From Hymenobacter metallicola (GTDB lineage: Bacteria > Bacteroidota > Bacteroidia > Cytophagales > Hymenobacteraceae), in contig NZ_SRMB01000001.1 of the NCBI RefSeq assembly GCF_004745645.1, forward strand, positions 930,001 through 994,000: a stretch of 64,000 nucleotides of DNA, read 5' to 3'. The position numbers and the translations under genes were made by a program. The notes under the pieces are model-generated. The model had not been told where the DNA came from, did no database searches, and was given only the letters and a program-made list of their open reading frames with translations. This document shows positions 54,375 to 61,615 of this stretch, one piece after another. Positions within the stretch are counted from its first letter, which is position 1. Each line of letters opens with the position of its first letter.

Positions 54375-55583
54375 ATGGCCTTGCTTGCTACCCTTCTCAA
54401 CGCCTTGCTCTACGCGGTGGGCGCCTTTCTGCTGCTCAACTGCCTGTATCTGCTGTTTTTTGCCGTGGCCGGCCACCGGCCGGTGCGCCTGCCGTTTCTG
54501 ACCCAAGCCCCGGTGGCCCCGGCCCGGCGCCTGTGCGTCCTGATTCCGGCCTACCGCGCCGACGCGGTGATTCTGGAAACGGCCCGCGCGGCCCTGCACC
54601 ACGCCTACGCCGGCCCCAAAGACGTAGTAGTGGTAGCCGACGGCCTACAACCGGCCACGCTGCAGCACCTGCGGCAGCTGGGCGCCCAGGTGGTAGAGGT
54701 GCAGTTTGAGCGCAGCACCAAAGGCAAGGCCCTGCTCCACGCCCTGACGGTGCTGCCCGCCCCCTGCTACGACGTGGCCCTGGTGCTCGACGCGGACAAC
54801 CTGATGGCCCCGGGCTGCCTGGACAGCATCAATGCCGCCTTCGGGGCCGGCTACAAGGTGGTGCAAACCCACCGCACGGCCAAAAACCAGAACACGGCCT
54901 TTGCCCTGCTCGACGCCTGCAACGAGGAAATCAACAACCACCTCTACCGCAAGGGGCCGTTTGCCGTGGGCCTGTCGGCGGCCCTGATTGGCTCGGGCAT
55001 GGCCTTCGACTACGGCTACCTGCGCCAGCTGCTCTCGGGCATCGGCGAAACCGTGGGCGAAGACAAGGAAATGGACTTCCGCATTGCCCGCGACCAGCAG
55101 AAAATCTGCTACCTGGACGCGGTGCTGGTGTACGACGAGAAAATTGAGGATGCCCGGGTCTTTACCCAGCAGCGCACCCGCTGGCTGGCCTCCCAGCTGG
55201 AGTTTGTGCGCAAGTACAGCGGGGAAGGCATCCGGCAGCTGCGGCGCGGCAACGGGGAGTTTTTCAACAAGGTCGTGCAGGCCTACCTCGTGCCGCGGAC
55301 GTTGCTGATTGGGGTGCTGGGCTTCTTTTTCCTGCTTTCCCTCCTCGTGCCGGCCGGGCCGCCGGTCGGGTTCTGGGCGGGCCTGCTGCTGGGGCTGGCC
55401 GCCACCCTGCTGGGCTCGTTGCCGGCCCGCCTCTACAACCGGCAGCTGCTGGCCGCCCTGCTGCGCCTGCCCTACGCCATAGCCTGCATGGTAGTGGCCC
55501 TGCTGCGGGTGCACCGCACCAAAACCTCGTTTCTGGCCACGCCCCACAAGCTCCACGACTCTCCCCTGCAAGTTCCCAGCTAA
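54375..55583 (+). CDS. Membrane-bound processive-type family 2 glycosyltransferase
   Basis: The 402-residue protein has one N-terminal helix (about residues 5-30) and two or three C-terminal helices. The GT2 domain includes LCVLIPAYRADAVILETARA, DxD as LVLDADNLM, the acceptor motif GEDKEMDF and the QxxRW signature in QQRTRWLASQLEF. These are features of cellulose-synthase-like or hyaluronan-type transferases. The sugar is unknown. It follows the previous GT by 27 bases. Confidence 0.88.
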   Translation: MALLATLLNALLYAVGAFLLLNCLYLLFFAVAGHRPVRLPFLTQAPVAPARRLCVLIPAYRADAVILETARAALHHAYAGPKDVVVVADGLQPATLQHLRQLGAQVVEVQFERSTKGKALLHALTVLPAPCYDVALVLDADNLMAPGCLDSINAAFGAGYKVVQTHRTAKNQNTAFALLDACNEEINNHLYRKGPFAVGLSAALIGSGMAFDYGYLRQLLSGIGETVGEDKEMDFRIARDQQKICYLDAVLVYDEKIEDARVFTQQRTRWLASQLEFVRKYSGEGIRQLRRGNGEFFNKVVQAYLVPRTLLIGVLGFFFLLSLLVPAGPPVGFWAGLLLGLAATLLGSLPARLYNRQLLAALLRLPYAIACMVVALLRVHRTKTSFLATPHKLHDSPLQVPS

Positions 55584-55595
55584 CCCCCTGCCCCC

Positions 55596-55682
55596 ATGCC
55601 CTTCGACATCATTGCCCTGCCAGCCCTGGCCTGCCTGATCTGGGGCTTTATCCGGGGCCTGAAAGCCCGGCCCGAGGCCTAG
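55596..55682 (+). CDS. Possible 28-residue membrane peptide
   Basis: An ATG at 55596, 12 bases after the preceding stop, opens MPFDIIALPALACLIWGFI plus a basic end (RGLKARPEA). It has one hydrophobic segment. The pattern resembles the first helix of CvpA-like proteins, so it could be a small real gene or a remnant. It lies between two glycosyltransferase genes on the same strand. Confidence 0.3.
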   Translation: MPFDIIALPALACLIWGFIRGLKARPEA

Positions 55683-55722
55683 GCCCGGCCACCCCACGCC
55701 AGCCGTTCAACCCTTTCTTGCT

Positions 55723-56928
55723 ATGACGACACCTGTTCTCCCTTACCTTTTCTGGGCCGCCGTGGCCGTAGTGGCCTACACCTACGTGGGCTACGCGGTG
55801 CTGGCCGGCCTCTGGGCTAAAATACTGACCCTGACCCGGCCCCGGGTGGTGCGGGAGGTCTTCAAGCCCGAAGTCACGCTGATTGTGCCCTGTTACAACG
55901 AGGCCGATATACTGGAGGCCAAGATTGCCAACTGCCGGGCCCTGGCTTACCCGGCCCACCAGCTGCAGCTGCTCTTCATCACCGACGGCTCGACCGACCA
56001 CTCGGCCCAGGTATTGGCCCGTCACCCCGACATCCGCCACCTGCACGCCCCGCTGCGGGCGGGCAAGTCGGCGGCCGAAAACCGAGCCCTGGAGCACGTG
56101 ATTACGCCCTTCGTGGTCTTTACCGACTGCAACACCGACCTCAACCCCGGCGCGATCCGCGAGCTGGTGAAGCACTACCAGGATCCGCGGGTCGGGGCCG
56201 TGTCGGGGGAGAAAAAAATCAGGGCCCAGGGCTCGGCTCCCGGGGCCGGCGAAGGCCTGTACTGGCGCTACGAATCCTTCCTGAAGCGCTGCGATTCCCG
56301 GATTTACTCGCTCATGGGGGCGGCCGGGGAGCTGGTTTCGTTTCGCACCGAGCTGTTTGCTCCCCTGGAGCCCGACACCATCTTGGACGATTTCGTGCAG
56401 TCGTTGCGCATCGTGGAAAAAGGCTACCGGGTGGTGTACGAGCCCCGGGCCTACGCCACGGAAGACCCTTCGGTGTCGTTGGCCGAGGAATGGAAGCGCA
56501 AGGTGCGCATCTGCGCCGGCGGCTGGCAGTCCATGGTGCGCCTGCGCCGCCTGCTCAACCCGGCGGCCCAGCCCCTGGTCACGTTTCTCTACGTCTCGCA
56601 CCGGGTGCTGCGCTGGAGCCTGGCCCCGCTGGCCCTGGCCGGCCTGCTGCCCCTGAGCGCCCTGCTGGCCGCCGAGCAGGGCGGCGTTTTTGCCCTGGCC
56701 CTGGCCGCGCAGGTCCTGTTTTACCTGGCCGCCTGGCTGGGCTGGGGGGCCGCCGCCACGGGCCGCACCCTCAAGCCCCTGGTCGTGCCCCTGTACTTCT
56801 GTATGATGAACGTCGCGGCCTTTGCCGGCTTCTGGCGTTTTGTGCGCAAGGCCCAGCCCGCCGCCTGGGAAAAAGCCACCCGCCGTCCCGTTTCCGCAAC
56901 CCCACCCCTGACCGACCCTGCCCTATGA
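55723..56928 (+). CDS. Membrane-bound family 2 glycosyltransferase
   Basis: The 401-residue protein has an N-terminal helix, a GT2 catalytic domain and three C-terminal helices. Motifs: VTLIVPCYNEADILEAKIAN, ITDGSTDHSA, GKSAAENRAL, DxD-like FTDCNTDL, and the EDDFVQ-like ILDDFVQSLRIVEKGYRV. The RxxRW-like region is AEEWKRKVRICAGGWQS. This layout matches transferases of the type found in poly-N-acetylglucosamine or hyaluronan synthesis. The substrate is unknown. Confidence 0.88.
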   Translation: MTTPVLPYLFWAAVAVVAYTYVGYAVLAGLWAKILTLTRPRVVREVFKPEVTLIVPCYNEADILEAKIANCRALAYPAHQLQLLFITDGSTDHSAQVLARHPDIRHLHAPLRAGKSAAENRALEHVITPFVVFTDCNTDLNPGAIRELVKHYQDPRVGAVSGEKKIRAQGSAPGAGEGLYWRYESFLKRCDSRIYSLMGAAGELVSFRTELFAPLEPDTILDDFVQSLRIVEKGYRVVYEPRAYATEDPSVSLAEEWKRKVRICAGGWQSMVRLRRLLNPAAQPLVTFLYVSHRVLRWSLAPLALAGLLPLSALLAAEQGGVFALALAAQVLFYLAAWLGWGAAATGRTLKPLVVPLYFCMMNVAAFAGFWRFVRKAQPAAWEKATRRPVSATPPLTDPAL

Positions 56929-56955
56929 ACCTCTCCACTTTACGCCCCGCCTCCC

Positions 56956-57843
56956 ATGCGAATCGCTCATTTAATAATGGTGCACAAAAACCCCGCGCAG
57001 GTCGAGCGGCTGCTCCTGGCCCTGGCGCACGACGGGGCCGACTGCTACCTCCATCTGGATCTGAAAGCCGACCCGCGCGCGTTCGAGCACCTCGCCCGGC
57101 TGCCGAATGTGCACTTCACGCCCCGCCGCTTTTTCGTGCGCTGGGCCTCCTACCGCTTCACCCAGGCCATCGTCGAATGTACCCGCGACATACTGGCTAC
57201 CGGTATCGGGTATGAGTTTATCAACCTGCTCAGCGGCCAGGACTACCCCCTGCGGCCCGCGGCCGAGGTACACGCCTTTCTGGCGGCCCACCGGGGCCAA
57301 AGCTTTATGGCGTTTGAGCCCGAAAACTCGCCCTGGTGGCAGCACGCCGTTTCGCGCGTGGAGCAGTACCACACCACCTACTACCGGTTTCCGGGGCAGT
57401 ACCGCCTGCAGGCCCTGGTCAACGGGCTGCTGCCCAAGCGCCGCTTTCCGCTGCCCTACACCCTCTACGGCGGCCCCGACGGCTCCTGGTGGACCATCAG
57501 CGCCGAGTGCGCGGCCTACCTGGTGCAGTTTCTCGACACGCACCCGCAGCTGCAGCGCTTCAGCCGCTTCACCTGGGGCTCGGATGAGTTTCTGCCGGCC
57601 ACGGTGCTGCTCAACTCGCCCTACCGCCACTGCATCATCAACGAAAACTACCGCTACATCGACTGGTCGGCGGGCGGGGCCAACCCGCGGGTGCTGACGG
57701 CGGCCGACTTCCAGCCCCTGGCCCGCGCGCCCAAGCTCTACGCCCGCAAGTTCGATATCGAGCACGACGCGCACATCCTGGACCGCATCGACCGGGAGCT
57801 GCTGCGCCGCCAGCCGCCCGAGCCGGTGTACTCGGCCGCCTGA
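56956..57843 (+). CDS. GT14 (core-2/I-branching) glycosyltransferase
   Basis: The 295-residue protein fits the core-2/I-branching beta-1,6-N-acetylglucosaminyltransferase family: AHLIMVHKNPAQVERLLLAL, RRFFVRWASYRFTQA, YEFINLLSGQDYPLRP, GSWWTISAECAAYL and FTWGSDEFLPATVLLNSPY. In eukaryotes these make branches on O-glycans; bacterial homologues add beta-linked sugars to surface polysaccharide. It may add a branch to the repeat unit. It lies 27 bases after the preceding GT. Confidence 0.9.
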   Translation: MRIAHLIMVHKNPAQVERLLLALAHDGADCYLHLDLKADPRAFEHLARLPNVHFTPRRFFVRWASYRFTQAIVECTRDILATGIGYEFINLLSGQDYPLRPAAEVHAFLAAHRGQSFMAFEPENSPWWQHAVSRVEQYHTTYYRFPGQYRLQALVNGLLPKRRFPLPYTLYGGPDGSWWTISAECAAYLVQFLDTHPQLQRFSRFTWGSDEFLPATVLLNSPYRHCIINENYRYIDWSAGGANPRVLTAADFQPLARAPKLYARKFDIEHDAHILDRIDRELLRRQPPEPVYSAA

Positions 57844-57880
57844 TTTCCGGGACTTCTCTTCACTTTTAACGCCCTTTTGC

Positions 57881-59146
57881 ATGCACTCCACGCTTCACGG
57901 CCGCGACATTGTAATGGTAGGTCAGCAGCCCTGGGATACGCCCATTGGCTCGAACGCCAAGGATATTGCCCGCGAATTCAGCCGCCACAACCGGGTCCTC
58001 TACGTCAACGCGCCCCTGGACCGCAACACCCTGCTGCGCCAGCGCCACGCGGCGGCGGTGCAGGCCCGGGTGCGCGTGCTGCGGGGCCAGGCGCCGGGCC
58101 TGCAGGCCGTGGACGCCAACCTGTGGGTGCTCACCCCGGACTGCCTGCTGGAGTCTATCAACTGGCTGCCCGAGTCGGAGCTCTACTCGTTTTGCAACAA
58201 GGTGAATAACCGCCGCTTTGCCCGCCCCATCCGCCGGGCCCTGCGCGAGCTGCAGTTCCGGGATTTTCTGCTCTTCAACGACAACGACATCTTCCGCAGC
58301 TTCTACCTCAAAGAGCTCCTGGAGCCGGAAGTAAGCATCTACTACTCGCGCGACAACATGCAGGCCGTGGACTACTGGCGCAAGCACGGGCGCCGCCTCG
58401 AGCCGGCCCTTATTGCCAAGAGCGACGTGTGCGTGGCCAACTCCAGCTACCTGGCCGCTTACTGCCGGCAGTATAACTCCCGCTCGTTCGACGTGGGCCA
58501 GGGCTGCGACGCGGCCCTGCTGAGCCCCCCGCCGGCAGCCGCCCCGCCCCCCGAGCTGCGGGCCCTGCCCCGGCCCCTGCTGGGCTACGTGGGGGCCCTG
58601 GTCAGCACCCGGCTGGACCTTGAGGTGCTGCTGCACATCAGTCGGCAGCGGCCCGACTGGAGCCTGGTGCTGCTCGGGCCCGAGGACGACGCGTTTCGGG
58701 CCAGTGCCCTGCACGGGCAGGCCAACGTGCACTTTCTGGGCTCCAGGCCGCCCGAGCAGCTGGCCGCCTACGTGCAGCACTTCGACGTGTGCCTGAATCC
58801 GCAGCTGCTCAACCCGATGACCATCGGCAACTACCCGCGCAAGGTCGACGAGTACCTGGCCCTGGGCAAGCCCGTGGTAGCAACCCATACCGAGGCCATG
58901 CGCGTGTTTGCCGACCACACCTACCTGGCCGAGCGCCCAGAGCAGTACGTGGAGCTCATTGCCCGGGCCCTGGAGGAAGACAGCGCCCGGCGGCAGGCCC
59001 AGCGCCGAACCCTGGCCGCCAGCCACACCTGGGCCCACAGCGTGGAAAAAATCGGGGCGGCCGTGCAGGCCGTCTACGCCCAGCGCGCCACCCACGCCGT
59101 GCTGACCACCCAGGCCCTGCTGCACTTTAGCCAGGCCCAGGCATGA
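57881..59146 (+). CDS. Family 4-like glycosyltransferase (GT-B fold)
   Basis: The 421-residue protein has the GT-B arrangement with a N-terminal domain (DTPIGSNAKDIAREFSRHNR) and a C-terminal donor domain (PRPLLGYVGALVSTRLDLEV, WSLVLLGPEDDAF, NVHFLGSRPPEQLAAYV, then CLNPQLLNPMTIGNYPRKVDE). The last region supplies the conserved Glu of KVDEYLALGKPVVAT. The C-terminus overlaps the flippase start by ATGA. The donor sugar is unknown. Confidence 0.9.
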   Translation: MHSTLHGRDIVMVGQQPWDTPIGSNAKDIAREFSRHNRVLYVNAPLDRNTLLRQRHAAAVQARVRVLRGQAPGLQAVDANLWVLTPDCLLESINWLPESELYSFCNKVNNRRFARPIRRALRELQFRDFLLFNDNDIFRSFYLKELLEPEVSIYYSRDNMQAVDYWRKHGRRLEPALIAKSDVCVANSSYLAAYCRQYNSRSFDVGQGCDAALLSPPPAAAPPPELRALPRPLLGYVGALVSTRLDLEVLLHISRQRPDWSLVLLGPEDDAFRASALHGQANVHFLGSRPPEQLAAYVQHFDVCLNPQLLNPMTIGNYPRKVDEYLALGKPVVATHTEAMRVFADHTYLAERPEQYVELIARALEEDSARRQAQRRTLAASHTWAHSVEKIGAAVQAVYAQRATHAVLTTQALLHFSQAQA

Positions 59147-60477
59147 GCAACGTCTTCACCAACCGCCACGTTCTGTCCCTGGCCGGCAACGGCGTCATGG
59201 CCGTGTTCAGCGTGTTGACCTACAGCCTGCTCTACCGGTTTCTGGCGCCCGCCGACATGGGCAACTGGGTGTTTTTCCAGTTCTCCTTTCTGCTGCTCGA
59301 CACGTTCCGGACGGGCCTGCTGCAAACGGCCCTCATCAAGTTTTACGCCGGTGCCGACGAGGCCCGGCAGCGCAGCGTGGCCGGGGCGGGCTGGCTGCTG
59401 GCCCTGCTGGTCACGGGCGGGTTTGGGCTGCTCAACGCCCTGGCCTGGCCCCTGATGAGTTGGTTCACGGACGCCGGCGTGCTGGTGGTGCTGCGCTGGT
59501 TTGGCCTGGCCCTGGCCCTGACGCTGCCCTTCAACGTGGCCACCTGGGTGCTGCAGGCCGAGCAGCGCTTCGACCGGATTCTCTATATCCGCCTGCTCAA
59601 CCAGGGCTCGTTTATTGGGCTGATTTTCGGGGCCTTCCTGCTGGACCGCATCAACCTGCACACGGTGATGTACGCCTTTCTGCTTAGTGCCCTGCTCACG
59701 AGCGTGGTGGCCGTGGCAGCCCGCTGGAGCCGGCTGGAAAACCTGCCCTACCGCACCGGGGCCGCCGTGCGCGAAATCTTCCACTTCGGCAAGTACAGCT
59801 TTGGCACCTACCTCTGCGCCAACCTGCTGCGCAGCTCCGACACGTTTATCATCAAGTTTATGCTGGGCCCGGCGGCCCTGGCTGTCTACAACCTGCCCCA
59901 ACGCCTGCTCGAAATTCTGGAAATTCCGCTGCGCAGCGGCCTGGCCACGGCCATGCCCAGCATGTCGGCCGCCGTCAACCGGCAGCGGCAGGGCGAAGTG
60001 ACGGAAATTCTGCTCAAATACGCGGGCTTTCTGACCCTGCTGTTTGTGCCCGTGGCCCTGGGCGCCGGGCTGCTGGCCGAGGTGCTGGTGGGCTTGGTGG
60101 GCGGGGGCAAATACGCCGGCACCGAAGCGGCCACCATCTACCGCATCATGCTCGTGTCGGCCCTGCTGTTTCCGCTGGAGCGGTTTCTGGGCGTCACGCT
60201 CGACATCATCGGCAAGCCCCAGCTCAACCTGGTGAAGGTGCTGCTGGCCCTGGCCGTGAATGTGGGGGCCGATATCGGCTTTATCCAGCTCACGGGCAGC
60301 GTGTACGGGGCCACGCTGGCCTCGGTGGCCACCATGCTGGCCAGCACCGTGTATGGCTACGTGGTGCTCAGCCGCTACCTGCCCCTGCCGCTGGGGAGCA
60401 TGCTGCCTCTGGCCCTGGAAGAAATATTGCGCCGGGGGGCCAGCCTGTTTCACAAGCTGCGGCCCAGCAAATCCTGA
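59143..60477 (+). CDS. Wzx-type polysaccharide flippase (MATE/MVF fold)
   Basis: The 444-residue protein has about 12-14 membrane helices and the pattern of the oligosaccharide flippase family: VLTYSLLYRFLAPADMGNWV, VLQAEQRFDRILYIRLLNQG, FGKYSFGTYLCANLLRSSDT, AVYNLPQRLLEILEIPLRSG. It should move the lipid-linked repeat unit across the inner membrane. It overlaps the preceding GT by four bases. Together with the O-antigen ligase/polymerase and the Wzz/Wzc-like protein it completes a Wzy-dependent set. Confidence 0.92.
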   Translation: MSNVFTNRHVLSLAGNGVMAVFSVLTYSLLYRFLAPADMGNWVFFQFSFLLLDTFRTGLLQTALIKFYAGADEARQRSVAGAGWLLALLVTGGFGLLNALAWPLMSWFTDAGVLVVLRWFGLALALTLPFNVATWVLQAEQRFDRILYIRLLNQGSFIGLIFGAFLLDRINLHTVMYAFLLSALLTSVVAVAARWSRLENLPYRTGAAVREIFHFGKYSFGTYLCANLLRSSDTFIIKFMLGPAALAVYNLPQRLLEILEIPLRSGLATAMPSMSAAVNRQRQGEVTEILLKYAGFLTLLFVPVALGAGLLAEVLVGLVGGGKYAGTEAATIYRIMLVSALLFPLERFLGVTLDIIGKPQLNLVKVLLALAVNVGADIGFIQLTGSVYGATLASVATMLASTVYGYVVLSRYLPLPLGSMLPLALEEILRRGASLFHKLRPSKS

Positions 60478-60480
60478 AGC

Positions 60481-60504
60481 GCCCGGCGCCGCGGCCGGGC
60501 TTTT
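60481..60504 (+). terminator. Hairpin after the flippase gene
   Basis: Arms GCCCGG (60481-60486) and CCGGGC (60495-60500) are followed by TTTT. The hairpin sits between the flippase and the last glycosyltransferase and may attenuate transcription rather than end it. Confidence 0.5.
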
Positions 60505-60529
60505 CCTGCTCACTTTTTTTCTACCACGC

Positions 60530-61522
60530 ATGCACTACCTGGTTTATCTTGCCTACGGGCGCGAAACCGAATACCGGCGCGCCATCTTTGCCGTGCTCAG
60601 CTTCTGGGCCCACGCTCCGTCGCCCGCCCCGGCCGCAAGGGCCATTATCTTCACCGATAATCCGGCCTACTTCCGCCCCTTTTTGGCCGGGCTGCCCGTT
60701 GAGTACGTGCCCGTAACGCCCGACGGGCTGCGGGCCATGCAGGGCCCTGCAGGCTACATTCACCGGGTCAAAATTGCCATCCTCGACGAAGTCATGCAGG
60801 CCTACCCCGGCGCCCACGTGCTGTACTGCGACTCCGACACCTTTTTCGTGGCCGATCCGGCTCCGCTGCTGCGGCGGGTGGCCGCCGGCTCCGTGTTTAT
60901 GCACCAGCCCGAATACACGTTTGCCGCCGCCGTAGCAGAATACGCCGCTTTCGGGCAGGCCGAATACCCACAGCAGTTTCTGGACCTGATTGCCCGGCGC
61001 CGCTTTTCGGTGGCGGGCACCGAGGTCAGCTTCCGCCCCGAGCAGCACTCCTGGAATTCGGGGGTGCTGGGGTTGCCCGCCCCCACGGCCCCGCTGCTGG
61101 CCGACGTCTACACGCTGACGGACGCTTTTTACGCCGCCACGAAGTGGTTTACCTGCGAGCAGATAGCCTTTTCTCTGGTTTTGCAGCACCACCAGCCCCT
61201 GCACGCCTGCCAGCAGTACGTGTTTCATTACTGGGGGCAGCGCCAAAAGCAGCTGCTGGACGGGTGGCTGACGGCCCTGCTCTCCGCGGAATTTGCCGCC
61301 CTTCCGCTCCTGGCCCGCTGCCAGGCCGTGCGCCCCCTGACTAGCCGGTGGCGCCGGCAAGCCGAGTTGGATGCCATTCGGGAAGGCTCCCTGTATGCCT
61401 TCCATACCGGGCAAACCAGCGCCGGAGTGAAATACGCCGTTAAAGCCGTGCTCCAGGCCCCCTTTGATCTGTCGTTTCCCAAGCGGGTCTGGACCACGCT
61501 GCACAGCCGGGCCCGGGCCTGA
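60530..61522 (+). CDS. Putative glycosyltransferase (GT-A type, DxD)
   Basis: The 330-residue protein starts MHYLVYLAYGRETEYRRAIF and has a DSD motif in VLYCDSDTFFVADP (about residues 100-113), typical of nucleotide-sugar transferases with a GT8- or GT24-like fold. It also has a NSGVLGLPA region (WNSGVLG), as in GT8 proteins where NxGVL follows the metal site, and HYWGQ near the end. No signal peptide is seen. It is the last gene of the cluster and ends 41 bases before a strong terminator. Donor and acceptor are unknown. Confidence 0.75.
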   Translation: MHYLVYLAYGRETEYRRAIFAVLSFWAHAPSPAPAARAIIFTDNPAYFRPFLAGLPVEYVPVTPDGLRAMQGPAGYIHRVKIAILDEVMQAYPGAHVLYCDSDTFFVADPAPLLRRVAAGSVFMHQPEYTFAAAVAEYAAFGQAEYPQQFLDLIARRRFSVAGTEVSFRPEQHSWNSGVLGLPAPTAPLLADVYTLTDAFYAATKWFTCEQIAFSLVLQHHQPLHACQQYVFHYWGQRQKQLLDGWLTALLSAEFAALPLLARCQAVRPLTSRWRRQAELDAIREGSLYAFHTGQTSAGVKYAVKAVLQAPFDLSFPKRVWTTLHSRARA

Positions 61523-61563
61523 CCCGAGGCCGCAGCGGCCGAGCGGAAAAAATTTATTGCCTC

Positions 61564-61602
61564 AAAAAAAGGCCGCCGAGCACAGCTCGGCGGCCTTTTT
61601 TT
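61564..61602. terminator. Bidirectional terminator closing the polysaccharide cluster
   Basis: Arms GGCCGCCGAG (61571-61580) and CTCGGCGGCC (61586-61595) are perfect complements, with A7 before and T7 after. It serves the plus-strand GT gene and the minus-strand glycosidase gene. Confidence 0.94.
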
Positions 61603-61615
61603 GAATGGCTGGTTC

